From the NCBI RefSeq assembly GCF_026151205.1, contig NC_087083.1, positions 5,558,460 to 5,622,459 of the forward strand: 64,000 bases of DNA. The letters run 5' to 3'. Below, piece after piece: positions 33,501 through 44,722 of the stretch. The position numbers and the translations under genes were made by a program. Under the pieces are notes generated by a model. It did no database searches. It saw only the letters and a list, made by a program, of their open reading frames with translations, and was not told the DNA's origin. The stretch's first letter is position 1. The number at the start of each line of letters is the position of its first letter. Source of the DNA: Bolinopsis microptera. Lineage: Eukaryota; Ctenophora; Tentaculata; Lobata; Bolinopsidae.

Positions 33501-36500
33501 CTTATTCGACTGGAGGAGCTAGTAAGTGCAGCAAGTGTGAGTCTGGTAAGGGGGAGTATACGGACAGTACCGGCTCTACCTACTGCAACGTCTGTCAGTT
33601 CAACCTCGACAGTGCTGGCAATTGCGGAAGTAAGTTTCTTAAGTTACTGTTAAACAATGAAAAGTTACTGTTAAACAATGAAAAGTTGACAGCCATCAAA
33701 TCAAAGTTTTATAAGTAGTTAGCTACACACTTTCAGCTATAAAACTAATTTCACATATTTTGTTTCTCAATTGACATTGCTTCATATTTCGCAGCAATAA
33801 GCTGCAAGGGGAACAAGATAGAGCTGGAAGGCATTGGATCAGGCAACTTCACCTTCCCGGATACCAGTGCTGGTGGCACGGCGAGCGTTAAATGCGACGA
33901 ATCAAATGAGGGAGCGGACGGCGAGATGATAACGAGATACTGCCGGTATAATGCTCTGACTAAGGAGGTGGAGTGGGCCAGTGCAGACTCCTCAGCGTGC
34001 AGCAGCAAGTTCACGGAGGACGTCAAAGATAAAGTCAACAAGATGAATGATGTTAATGTAAAGGTAATTATTATGTAATTATTATGTAATTATCATGTAA
34101 TTATTATGTAATTATTATTTGTATACCGTTCTGTGTAGTCGAGTTCCGTCTTGTGAGAGTAATTTGTGTACTGAACTTTTATCAAACTTTTTGTCTACAA
34201 GTCACTTTTCAGGATCCATCAGCGACGAAGGCAGCTGTGAAGGGCATGCAAGACTTAGCAACTAATGCTAATGCGATGGCTCCCAAAGATCTGTCCAACA
34301 TCGCTACAAGTTTGAGCACCTTTACCGATAACCTTGCAGAACAAGGCGTCGAAGTGGACGAAGAGGAGGTAAAAAAATTTCAAATAATATTTAAATGAAT
34401 GTTCAAAAGTAAATATATTTTTAATAAATGTTTAATAAATGTTTTAATAGACCATTAAACAAAAAATTAGGTAAAAGAACTCGCTTTGTTTTATTTTTTC
34501 TTTGAAACAGGATGCATTATAATTATATTGAACTTAGATTTTAGAAAATCCTGATCATTTAAGTGAAAACATCTTTCAGGCATCAGGGTTGGCCTCCACG
34601 ATTGGCTCTGTTGCTGGAGCTGGGGAAGAAAAGATGGCCTCTGTCTCCGAAACAGAGAAAACAGAAATGCGGGGTTGCGTCACCACCATCGCTAAGCAGC
34701 TTAAAGAGTCAGTTCCCGTCAAACTGATTCTATCGGAATGCAAAAGTTCTCCGTTGCGGACATGGACTCAGAAACTCCACTCACTCTTCCAAAACCAAAA
34801 AATGACACCGTATCTGCTCCCACACTAAAGATGAAAGGCACACCAAAGGCAGATGGACTGACAGTTGCTCCAACGGTTGCCGTATTCAACAAAAAGACTG
34901 CCGCAGCTATCTTCCCGATGCCATCTACTCCTTCAGATGAAGAGACCAACTCTGATGGAGGATCGACAAAATCAAAGAACATCACCTACGCCATCGATTC
35001 ATCCATCGTCTCATTGGAAGTAAGTAAATTTTGACTTTTAATAGTTAGATTCATATTTGACTTTTATAAAATGATATTTGTTCTTTACCCTTCATACTCT
35101 ACTAGTGAGATGTTACATGTGCACTTAATGTATCCTTTATTTCAGTTTGCTGGTACTACTGAACTAGATATAGAAATAGAAATAGCTGTTGACACATCAA
35201 AAGACGTCGAACAATCTTCAAGGTAAATACAAATCTTTCCAGTTCTAATGTCTAAATGTTTATCAGCTTTCTAAACAATAAACATCAAATCCCACATGCT
35301 CAACTTGATAATATTAACTTAATAAAATCTCTCCATGAAATAGGTTTGAAAACCCCATAATAACACTAACATCCCAGGAACGTTGAACGAATCAGAACCT
35401 GTAAGTTCTACAATGAAACTGCAAAGGAATGGAGCACGAAAGGATGCGAGACAAAAGAAGGAGAAACTATCAGCGGAGATGAGAAGCATTATCTCTGTGC
35501 CTGTCAGCATAACACCAGTTTTGCTATTATCCTGGTGAGAGGGCTAACTTTTAATTCAATCAAATGAGGAGAATTAGGAATCGAGATGGAATGAAAACTT
35601 TTCTGTATTTATGCAAGCATCGAAAATACAGCACTTTTGTAAAATATGTAACTTTCGGTTTTCTTAACCAAATACTTTTCAGAGTTCAGCTGAAATAGCA
35701 GATACAGTCCAATCGACAGTTTCTTCAGTGCTGAACGTGATAAACCTCGTTTTCCTCGGCTTAACCTTCCTGTGCATCGCTCCCTTCAAGCAGTTCCAGG
35801 CCAGACGTCTCATTCAAATCCAGGTAAATTTTAAGTTAAATTGAATATTAAATAATTACAAGTATGAATAAATATTTACGCAATTAATATCATTGCGTCA
35901 TCGAGTACAGAAATTTCACAAATCTTAATACTTACCTAACGCAATTACTGCAATTCACGCAATAGTTATTAAGCACTGACATTCTCTAATAGTAACATAC
36001 CGATCTCTAAAACTGCACAAACCCTTCAGACCCAACTGTGCATCGCCCTCTTCGTCGGACACATCTCCTTCCTTATCCTGGGGACAACAAACGCCTCCAA
36101 CAAGGCCTGTGTTCCGGGTGTCATAATTGTGCAGTATCTGTTCCTGGTAGCGGTAGCTTGGTCCGTTTGTGCTTCCGTTACTCTCTACGAAAAGGTGGAC
36201 ATTTTGATTGTATGATTTAAAAAGATAAATAGTAAATACTGAAATGAACCTGTAAAAGATGAATATCTGGCTGACAATTTCCAATTTTGCAATGTTTCGA
36301 AGTTAAAAAACTGTCTCTCAGATCGTGAATGCCCTGAAGTCGTTCGGAAAGCAGGACAAACACTACTTTGTGAAGTGTCTGGCAGGATGCTGGTCAGCGC
36401 CCTTGTTCATGGTTCTGGCTGCCTACATTACTTCCATCTCCCTGGACGCCAACCTGCCCTATGTCACTGCCACTGGTTAGTTCCTTTTAATTATACTATA

Positions 36501-38846
36501 TATAATTAATATTATTTAAAATAAATTGATTAGTGCCTTCGTATGGAGCAACTAAAAAGGAACCTGACATTCTGAATATATATTGTCTCGTATTTCTGTC
36601 GAAATTGACATAAGATAATTGAGTTTAACACAAAATAACGGGTATAATTAACACTAGGAGAACTGGACGATGACAAGACGGAGACGTGCTGGGTTGCCAG
36701 CCCGTGGAAGTGGGTCGGCTTCATCATCCCTGTCTATCTCTGTCTGGGAATAAACGTCATCCTCTTCGTCATGATCGCCAGAATCATCATCAGAGCCGGG
36801 AAGAGCGGTTCTAACACTAGCCATGCTGTGAGTTCATTGAAACTAAATTGTTAATTAAAGTAAAATAAATGAATGAAATCGCTCATTGCATTAATTTATG
36901 GATGTTTTTCTCAGTCCATGAATATAAGAACAGCTTTTAAAACATTCATTTTTGTCTTTAAATCACTTTGAATTTTGATGCTAGTTGTTGACACCTCCCG
37001 ACTTTTCAGCGCGAGATAAAAGCAATCATGTCCATTGCCACAACTGTTTGCCTACCCTGGCTGGTTGCTCTCCTCATGGCCGGACCTCCAGCCATGGCCC
37101 AGATCTTCCAGTGGGTCTTCATCATCGTGACCGCATCACAAGGACCTACCATGTTCATCTGTTTCGTCATCTTCCAGGAGGATGTGCTGACCAATCTGTT
37201 CTCGCTGTTCGGAAAGGAACCCCCACAAGTTCTCTTGGCTCCCAAGTCTAGCAAGGCCAGCAAGTCTGCCGCCTCAGAAATCAGCAGCGTCAAGCCAACA
37301 ACTGCTGCTGTCAAAAAGGTTTGGATTTTAGTTTTACTTTTCAAGATTTCAGCACTTTTTAAAGTTTAAAATCAAGCTGACAAGTCTGATATTCAATAAT
37401 GTCATTTTTTTGGGAATTTTGGGAATTTTTTTGGGAATACTTTAGCTTCACGAGGTTTCGATGTAATTTAGATGATTTCCAATAATTCCCTGCTAACACC
37501 CTTACTGTTCAGGAGGAGAAGAGCGACATCGTGCATGTCAAGAACCCGGAGTATAACGACCCAGCTCAGGAGGAAGAGAACCGCCAGTCTGAGGAAAACA
37601 TTTACAGCAAAGTGTAAGAACCCAAACATAATAATTAAATATAATAATTAAAGTTCAACTTGTTAAACCCTCTGGGGATCAGTGGTAAGAACTTGATATC
37701 TGTGGTGTGTGGAGCACACCTCAGCAGTGTATTCAATAGTTCGAGGCATGCCAAGTATAGACAATATACATTATTCACTGACTGCTTTTGTCTATTGGCG
37801 TGTAGGCAGTGTTACTTGACAAAGGAAGCGCACTGACAAGAATCTCGATAAGCCACTATTTGAATAAGTCATAAGCCATCGTAGCAACAGAGTTTAGGTG
37901 TATTAAATCCAATAGCAAGATACATAATGCAGGATATGATTGTAGCTACAATACAGTCCCCCAATTTTCAGGGTACTTCAAATAGAGAGTTTCTCTCAGA
38001 GACGCGCGTTAGAACTATTATACTCTGTGTAAGCGATTAGGGCTGTACGTCACAATGTGATCAAACACCTTGCACAATGTGATCAAACACCTTGCACAAT
38101 GTGATCAAACACCCTGCACAATGTGATCAAACACCCTGCTGTTCCGTGATTCTATTCTATAGATCTGATCTCTAGAAACTTAGACCAATCAATCTGTTTA
38201 ATAAACTGTTATCTGATCAAAATTACTCTTCACTATGATAAGACCTGGACGATCTCTTTTCCACCACAATCAATCAATATTTGAGAATAAAAGCACATTA
38301 TTCACTGTTGGCACTGCCCTTGTTACATAAATAACTGCTCTGAATTTACTCACAGTCGTATAATTCTAATATCCTCCCCCCGCAGTGACGAGGAGGCTCC
38401 AGCCGTGAAAGACGACACGATAAGTCGTGGTAGTGTGAGCAGCAAGCACATGTACGAAGCTACTTCCTTTACCCAACACGGGTCAGTACTTAGTAATCAT
38501 TCGATAATATTCTGTAATTGCTCTTAAAAACACTTAATACTTATGCCTAAATATTCGATGTGAGATCTTATCCACAAAGACATCTTTTTTTCTTTCTGAT
38601 ATCGGATAAAATGTAAGTTTTAATTTGTTTAACTCTAACGCCTATTGAATTGCTGATGTGATCCATTTTTGTTCATCTTACCAATCACGAGATAGGTTTT
38701 ATCTTTACGCATTATATTTCAGAGACAAGAACGACAACATAACTCCAGTTCCAGCAGTCGAACAGGGCGAAACCTACGAAAACAACGCCGCAAACGACCT
38801 GGACATCGCTCAAAACTCCTATCCACACGTGCCACAGCTCGTTTGA
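30521..38846 (+). CDS. Adhesion GPCR: Ig-like, GCC2/GCC3 Cys repeats, HRM-like, GAIN/GPS, 7TM (5' end missing)
   Basis: Exons: 30521-30916, 31137-31315, 31484-31613, 31874-32040, 32193-32665, 32893-33038, 33140-33310, 33474-33629, 33795-34063, 34213-34368, 34580-35019, 35146-35222, 35378-35534, 35683-35823, 36030-36194, 36322-36475, 36658-36827, 37010-37318, 37513-37613, 38386-38481, 38723-38846. All GT-AG and phase-consistent except 34580-35019, one base short. About 1390 residues. Order: two Ig-like segments (exons 1-3); some ten ephrin-receptor-like C-x-x-C repeats (CPAGEHQV, CPAGEYSTVPGS; exons 4-8); HRM-like block (FPDTSAGGTASVKC, EVEWA); GAIN; GPS with CKFYNE, EWSTKGC, CACQHN then TSFAIIL; seven helices; tail with NPEY, IYSKV, TYENN and C-terminal PQLV. 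A cell-surface tethered-agonist receptor. The first exon start (acceptor at 30519-30520) is weak. Ligand unknown. Confidence 0.85.
34580..35019 (+). pseudogene. GAIN-domain exon with apparent 1-bp deletion
   Basis: The exon enters and leaves in phase 0 but is 440 nt. The first frame (ASGLASTIGSVAGAGEEK ... KQLKESVPVK) is open to 34825; the second (DSIGMQKFSVADMDSE ... NITYAIDSSIVSLE) takes over at about 34720-34740 and fits the neighbouring exons. One extra base near 34718-34730 would join them. No canonical slippery heptamer or intron-sized GT-AG interval lies between. Either an assembly/sequencing error or a disabling allele; the intact downstream exons favour an error. Confidence 0.6.
35453..35560 (+). 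other. GPS cleavage site and Stachel of the adhesion GPCR
   Basis: Read from exon 35378-35534 into 35683: YLCACQHN followed by TSFAIILSSAEIA, matching the family C-x-C-x-H-L/x | T-S-F-A-V-L pattern. The residue before the expected scissile bond is Asn instead of the usual Leu. The N-terminal tethered agonist TSFAIIL is well preserved. Confidence 0.7.
38052..38142. repeat. 22-bp minisatellite in adhesion GPCR intron
   Basis: About four copies of ACAATGTGATCAAACACC plus CTTGC/CCTGC, in the intron between exons 37513-37613 and 38386-38481. Confidence 0.8.
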
Positions 38847-39445
38847 GCCGACAAGGACTTCACAGTTATTGATTAAATGATTAATTAGCTTTCGATTAAG
38901 TAATTAGTTAACAGATGACAAAAGATTGATGATGGATGGTACTAGCCAGAGACCGTTTAATTACGTGCGAGTGAGCGTTAACATCAAATGACAATGAATG
39001 GGAATTTTAATATTGATCGGGTGATTACGATTTTTTGATCACAATATTTTGATTAATTTAATTTCAGAAACTAAGAAAAAATGTAGATTTGTGTTTTTTG
39101 TAATTTGGGTACAACCTTTTAGAATGTAGTAATAATAGTTTGTAGATCTCAGTTTTTAGTTGCAGTAAGTGATTTTTTAATAAGTTATTTTGATTTAGAA
39201 TCATTTTAATGTTGTTTTATACTTTTTTTAAATAGCATTGTTACCGATATGTGAATAGTTGAAAAATGTCAATTTTATTTTTTTCAGTCTCAGCGATTTG
39301 AGTCTTTTAACTTTGTGAAAAAATGAAACATTGCTTCGAGCAATCATAAAAGGAAGTCTTAGCAGCAAAATCAGATTTATACAGTAATCAGTATAAACTA
39401 TACTCATTCCAAATGGTATAAATAGATTTTTATTTAGCTGAACAT
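38847..39445 (+). other. Adhesion GPCR 3' UTR / intergenic
   Basis: AT-rich, non-coding, follows the TGA at 38844-38846. No canonical AATAAA recognised. Confidence 0.45.
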
Positions 39446-39448
39446 CCT

Positions 39449-40123
39449 ACACATGTTCCCAATAACTTCTTCCTACAAATGTTCCCAATAACTTCTTCCT
39501 TCACATGTTCCCAATACCTTCTTCCTACACATGTTCCCAATAACTTCTTCCTACACATGTTCCCAATAACTTCTTCCTACACATGTTCCCAATAACTTCT
39601 TCCTACAAATGTTCCCGATAACTTCTTTCTTCATATGTTCCCAATACCTTCTTCCTACACATGTTCCCAATAACTTCTTCCTACACATGTTCCCAATAAC
39701 TTCTTCCTACAAATGTTCCCAATAAATTCTTCCTACACATGTTCCAAAAAATTCTTCCAGCACATGTTCCCAATAACTTCTTTCAACACATGTTCCAAAT
39801 AACTTCTTCCAACACATGTTCCCAATATATTATTTCTACACATGTTCCAAAAAACCTTTTCCTACACATGTTCCCAGTATATTATTTCTACGCATGTTCC
39901 CAGTCACTTCTTCCTACACATGTTCCCAATAACTTCTTCCTACACATGTTCCCAAAAACTTTTTCCAACACATGTTCCCAATATATCATTTCTACACATG
40001 TTCCCAAAAACCTTTTCCAACACATGTTCCCAATATATTAGTTCTACACATGTTCCCAAAAACCTTTTCCTACAAATGTTCCCAATATATTATTTCTACA
40101 CATGTTCCCAGTCACTTCTTCCT
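39449..40123. repeat. 26-bp minisatellite, about 26 copies
   Basis: Unit ACATGTTCCCAATAACTTCT plus TCCTAC. Later copies vary to ATATATTATTTCTAC and AAAAACCTTTTCC. It gives Cys/Met/Phe-rich open frames (MFPITSSYTCSQ) in more than one register, which are repeat artefacts. Lies downstream of the adhesion GPCR and CNRIP1 (convergent 3' ends). Confidence 0.9.
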
Positions 40124-40316
40124 ATAACAATCCTAAGTTTTTCTCAGGATGTCTTGACGGAAGATTTTGTTTTTCATCTTGTTGTCTTGTTACTGTCAAG
40201 AGGACCGCCTTCTTTAGCTGGGGTAGAAGGTGTTAGCAAGATAAGCATAATATAAAATAAACATCAATCGTTCATGTGATTTTTAACAAACATTAATCGT
40301 TTATCTTTGCTTAATT

Positions 40317-42043
40317 TTACAGTGAATTGTCAAAGATTTTAACCTGAAATGTTTTTGCACCGTTCCGTGAAGTCCCAGAGCGGTATTGTACAAGAATGCT
40401 GTCCAGGGGGATACCCATGCGTACTTTCTTTGACAACTCTTTTCTGAGGTAATGCCCGATTACGATTGTAAAAACAAATTTGGATGCCAATTTGTTTAGG
40501 ATTTATTTGGAATTCAAAAAACGATGTCCAACATATTTTTCGATTATCAACCACAAATCCTCAGTTATACACAATCTAAAAAACAGTTTCAAGTTTGTCT
40601 AAATAAACTGTAACCTACGAATAGTATTTAGTCTGGATTGGCACCATGAGAGCACCAACTCCCTCTAGGTGAGCACAGATTATTAAAGTGTCTCGTTCCG
40701 AATTCTGAGTAAGTCGCACCGTGTTCGTGTCAAATATAGCTTTGTAAACGTTACTCTGCGAAGAAAAAAGGTTTCAGAATAAATGTTATAACCAGTGTTC
40801 AGTTGGTGGGGGGGGGGGGGGGGGGGGGGGGGGGGTGGGTCTGGAAACATATAATTATATAATTGACACTATATCATGGTGTTGTTTCAAAAGCGTTATA
40901 CTCTGGACGAAATGAAACTCGGACCATCAAAGTTTCCGATTTTTGCAAAAAGTGCCGAAACTTTTATTGCTAACTTTCTGGGTGCCACGAAACGTCTTAA
41001 AAACTCGAAACCATTGATGACCTAAATTTAAATAATTTGTAGGAGTTTATTCTCGAATCAAAGGTGATCCCAAGATTAGTCAGATAATATAATACATAAT
41101 ATAAAACTTACGTTACTTTTAATATTCTCCCCGACATCAAGCACTGATAATGGTATTGAGTTAACGAGCAGGGTAGTCAACGTTCTCGACCTCTGACCAA
41201 CCTATAAGGGTGCAAGGGTGGTAACAATGATAAGTACAAACCATTAGCTATCTGATAAGCATGTTGTAATTTATTTGTAACTATTAATGTTACTGAAGTA
41301 CTAAGCTGAAGGATGTTCGTACTTAAACAACATTTAAATGAAAAGCGTGAATGTAGGTGCCCGTGTAACTCACTGAGTAACCAACTTAGTAACTCACTGA
41401 GTAACCAACTTAGTAACTCACTGAGTAACGAACTTAGTAACTCACTGAGTAACCAACTTAGTAACTTACTGAGTAACCAACTTAGTAATTTACTAAGTAA
41501 CTTAGTAACTCACTGAATAACCAACTTAGTAATTTACTGAGTAACCTACTTAGTAACTCGCTGAGTAACGAACTAAGTAACTTACAGAGTAAACAACTTA
41601 GTAACTCAATGAGTAACCAACTTAGTAATTTACTGAGTAACCTACTTAGTAACTTGCTGAGTAACCAACTCAGTAACTTATTGAGTAACCAACTTAGTAA
41701 CTCCGTTTTTGTCACCAACTTACATCTAACCTCTATGTGTATCACGTATGAAGTGTTCACTTCAAGCTTCAATGTTCGACCATCAGTAAACCGTGTTCCA
41801 TCACTCTTTACAAACACCTGTAAATATTATTATTCAGTTTATAACTATCTCGATTTATAACAATTCGGGTGGCGAAAATGATTGACAAAGACAGAGGACA
41901 TTCTAAATAGGGGAAGCTATTCTCCCCCTAAATAAATTATGTAACGGTACGGAAAGCTTTGTTAGATTTCAAACCCTGGAGCCCTTTGAATCTTCATCAG
42001 GAACTTTATTGATTTGAAAGAACAGCTCTTCCTCCTCCGACAT
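40317..42043 (-). CDS. CNRIP1: CB1 cannabinoid receptor-interacting protein 1, complete, 5 exons, 169 aa
   Basis: Exons: 42043-41975, 41817-41731, 41201-41112, 40755-40619, 40443-40317; all GT-AG, phases match, total 510 nt with stop TAA. Start MSEEEELFFQINKV. Collinear with animal CNRIP1 (164 aa in mammals): VFVKSDGTRFTDGRTLKL matches the family VFYKVDGQRFGQNRTIKL, NTSYVIHIEV (SSYKVEVKI), SVLDVGENIKS (VPLELKSKE), KAIFDTNTV (TGTYDTEGV), NSERDTL (KSGERQPI), then IQTKYYSKEL (QVKFYNYHK) and an FDNSL end near NKESFL. CNRIP1 is a small soluble beta-sandwich protein that in vertebrates binds the CB1 receptor tail; older lineages lack CB1, so the partner here is unknown. Without the phase-2 splice to 40443, the frame would stop early at 40614. 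Confidence 0.88.
40808..40835. repeat. Poly-G run, 28 bases
   Basis: Uninterrupted G28 in the CNRIP1 intron just above exon 40619-40755 (poly-C on the transcribed strand sense). Similar runs at 2481-2505 and 21060-21079. Confidence 0.8.
41368..41703. repeat. 24-bp minisatellite in CNRIP1 intron 2
   Basis: About 14 imperfect copies of AACTTAGTAACTCACTGAGT plus AACC. It ends about 30 bp from the donor of exon 41817-41731 and yields Leu/Ser-rich frames on both strands that are not genes. Confidence 0.9.
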
Positions 42044-42807
42044 TACAGAGAGCAATTCTCTGTGAAAGCTGTGAGGTGATACATTCAGAATAAATCATAT
42101 TTTTCGAATATCTACCGCGAGTATGATAACAGCTGTAGAGATATGTTAAAAATGGGATGGACAAGAGAACTTGCTGTGATGTAAGTCCTTCCTAACGAAA
42201 AAATGTCTATTTTAATTATTCAGAACCTGTGTAAAGATAAATTAAAAGTTATAAATTTAACCGATAGAATCCTCATACCAAACATACGAGTGCAATATAC
42301 GATTTTGTAGTTATCATGACTTACTGCTACGCTTACATTTCATTGTATACTGTTGTTCAAATTAAACTTTTTTAGTCCAAATTTTGGATATTGTTGAAAC
42401 ACACGAGAAATTGGCCAAAATATTGCCTTATAACATGAGTAATCTAACTGCACTCTTACAGTCATTGTTATGCCAAAGTTTACAAAGTAATTTACACTGA
42501 TGGCTCACAATTTATTTGATTTATGTTTCCTTCTCCTTCAATTAAATAGCTTGTAGAAGCTTTAAACACGTTCTTTAACGTAAAATGGTCTGTTCCTCTG
42601 TAAATGCAATGTATAACTAATAGATTTGAGTAATGATGTCAGCATTGATGCCTTTTGGACAACTACAACAGATCAGTTTTCTCGTTTTTTATGAGAATAA
42701 TGAGGGTTGTCAGGCAAATTGGAACTCCGATATGCAAAAAAACAAATAAAACCAACCCTTTATCTCTAAAAATGAATAAATATATTTTGAATTGTTTCAG
42801 TGAATGA
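42044..42807. other. Intergenic between CNRIP1 and the Cys-rich gene
   Basis: AT-rich; contains the upstream region of CNRIP1 and the downstream region of the last alternative exon of the Cys-rich gene. No further exon recognised. Confidence 0.45.
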
Positions 42808-43885
42808 TCAGCAGTCGTGCGGCATTCCCGTCTGCCTATCCCACAACACACCTCTACAGGATAGACAATCTCTGAAGTTGAGGAATAATGTAAAAGATGC
42901 AAGATGTTTTTGTGAAACTCCGGTTATAATTATCAATCAAATTTACAAAATGATATCCCCATCCTACATAACAATTTATTTTAAGCCGATAATTCAACTC
43001 AAACCTTAAACCTGACAATTGCAATCAATTAGTAAACATTTATTAATGGTTTTTAAACCAATGGGGTTGATTCTTAACTCCTTACATTTTTGCTGACAAT
43101 AATAATCTAAATCCCTTTCTTTAATTGAAAATTAAAAAACATTCGCAGTCTAAACGTGAAGTATACATTTGGATTCTGTGGTGGACATGTGACAGCAATA
43201 AACCGATCAGATTCAAATATAAGTGTCACAGTGTCACAGTGTCACAGTGTCACAGTGTGACAGTGCCACAGTGTGACAGTGTGACAGTGTCACAGTGTCA
43301 CAGTGTCACAGTGTCACAGTGTCACAGTGTCACAGTGTGACAGTGTGACAGTGTGACAGTGTGACAGTGTGACAGTGTGACAGTGTGACAGTGTGACAGT
43401 GTGACAGTGTGACAGTGTCACACTAGTGTCACAGTGTGACAGTGTCACAGTGTCACAGTGTCACAGTGTCACACTAGTGCCAAAGTGTCACAGTGAATGA
43501 TCTAGCAGTCGTATGGCATTTCCGTCTGCATATCCCACAGCACACCTCTACAGGACAGACAATCTCTGAAGTTGTGCAATAATGAAAAAGAGCCGAGATG
43601 TTTTTTTGAAACTTCGGTTATAATTTTCAATCAAATTTACAAAATGATATCCCCATCCTACATAACAATTTATTTTTAGCCGATAATTCAACTCAAACCT
43701 TAAGCCTGACATGATTGCAATCAATTAATAAAATTTTATTAATGGTTTTAAAAACCAAAAAGAAATAATCAAAGCAGAACTCACGGTCCCATGTATCCAC
43801 CGATGTCACAGAAAAGATCGTGTCTGTAACACCCGTTGTGCAGACAGCAGTCGTTACATACCCATTCCCAGCACGAGGTGCACAC
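42808..43885 (-). CDS. Alternative terminal exon cassette B of the Cys-rich gene
   Basis: Exon 43885-43785 (VCTSCWEWVCNDCCLHNGC, YRHDLFC) parallels exon 46399-46305 and enters in the same phase 0, leaving in phase 2. Two last exons follow: 43565-43502 (DCLSCRGVLWDMQTEMPYDC, TAG) and 42871-42808 (DCLSCRGVLWDRQTGMPHDC, TGA). Each is 64 nt, like 46070-46007 of cassette A. Splicing exon 47642-47573 to 43885 would give a 292-residue isoform. No upstream exons for a separate second gene were found between 43886 and 46006, so mutually exclusive 3' ends are the simplest reading; an unfinished tandem gene duplication is the alternative. Confidence 0.6.
43223..43485. repeat. 8-bp array GTGTSACA between the two duplicated last exons
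   Basis: About 31 units of GTGTCACA or GTGTGACA in blocks: C-type first, then about ten G-type in a row, then mixed. The array separates the two copies of a 270-bp duplication (42800-43075 and 43495-43765). Confidence 0.9.
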
Positions 43886-44318
43886 CTGAGGGAAATATTT
43901 TTAAATTTGTGCTATTTTAAAGTCATATTCACAATTAAGTAGAGGCGATGCGGTTTTAGCAGACGTATATTGAATTTTGGTCAAGTCTTGATATATTTTG
44001 AATTTAAAAGTTTGAAATACTTTGTACCACAATTAAAACTCTTGAAAAAGCGGTTATTGGATGATCGGATGACCCTGAGTACTAGTTTGTGGTGATGTGG
44101 TTCTAATGATATGGTTTATGTCGTTCAGTCCCAGTATTTGTTTATTTATTTTTTTCGTTAAGTATTTTTATTCCCTAAACTCCAACCTTAATCTTAGCTC
44201 AAACCCTATGAATACCCACAACTCCATTAGTAATTAGTGCATTTAATTGAAGAACGAGACACAATCCTTCGTATTATGCAGTTAGAATTAGGACTGAATA
44301 CAACACAACAGGAGTTTA

Positions 44319-44722
44319 AGGTGAGCAAGTTTTTAGGTGAGCAAGTTTTGAGGTGAGCAAGTTTTTAGGTGAGCACATTTTGAGGTGAGCAAGTTTTAAG
44401 GTGAGCAAGTTTTGAGGTGAACACGTTTTGAAGTGAGCAAGTTTTAAGGTGAGCAAGTTTTGAGGTGAGCAAGTTTTGAGGTGAGCACGTTTTAAGGTGA
44501 GCAAGTTTTGAGGTGAGCAAGTTTTGAGGTGAGCACGTTTTGAGGTGAGCAAGTTTTAAGGTGAGCAAGTTTTGAGGTGAGCAAGTTTTGAGGTGAGCAA
44601 GTTTTGAGGTGAGCAAGTTTTAAGGTGAGCAAGTTTTGAGGTGAGCAAGTTTTGAGGTGAACACGTTTTGAGGTGAGCACGTTTTGAGGTGAGCACGTTT
44701 TGAGGTGAGCACGTTTTGAGGT
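44319..44722. repeat. 16-bp minisatellite in Cys-rich gene intron
   Basis: About 25 copies of GTGAGCAAGTTTTGAG with variants GTGAGCACG and GTTTTAAG. Each unit begins GTGAG, so on the plus strand it is donor-like; on the gene's strand it reads CTCAAAACTTGCTCAC. The Leu/Thr/Lys/Ser-rich frames here are repeat artefacts. Confidence 0.9.

Noticed and set aside
34700-34745. Programmed -1 frameshift in the GAIN exon
   Set aside because: No slippery X-XXY-YYZ heptamer or adjacent stem was seen; a missing base is simpler.
40614-40755. CNRIP1 ending at the in-frame TAG after TKYYS
   Set aside because: A GTAGGT donor just before the stop joins an exon that matches the family C-terminus in phase and length.
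39449-44722. CRISPR-like arrays
   Set aside because: The repeats at 39449, 41368, 43223 and 44319 are tandem minisatellites without unique spacers, in an animal genome.
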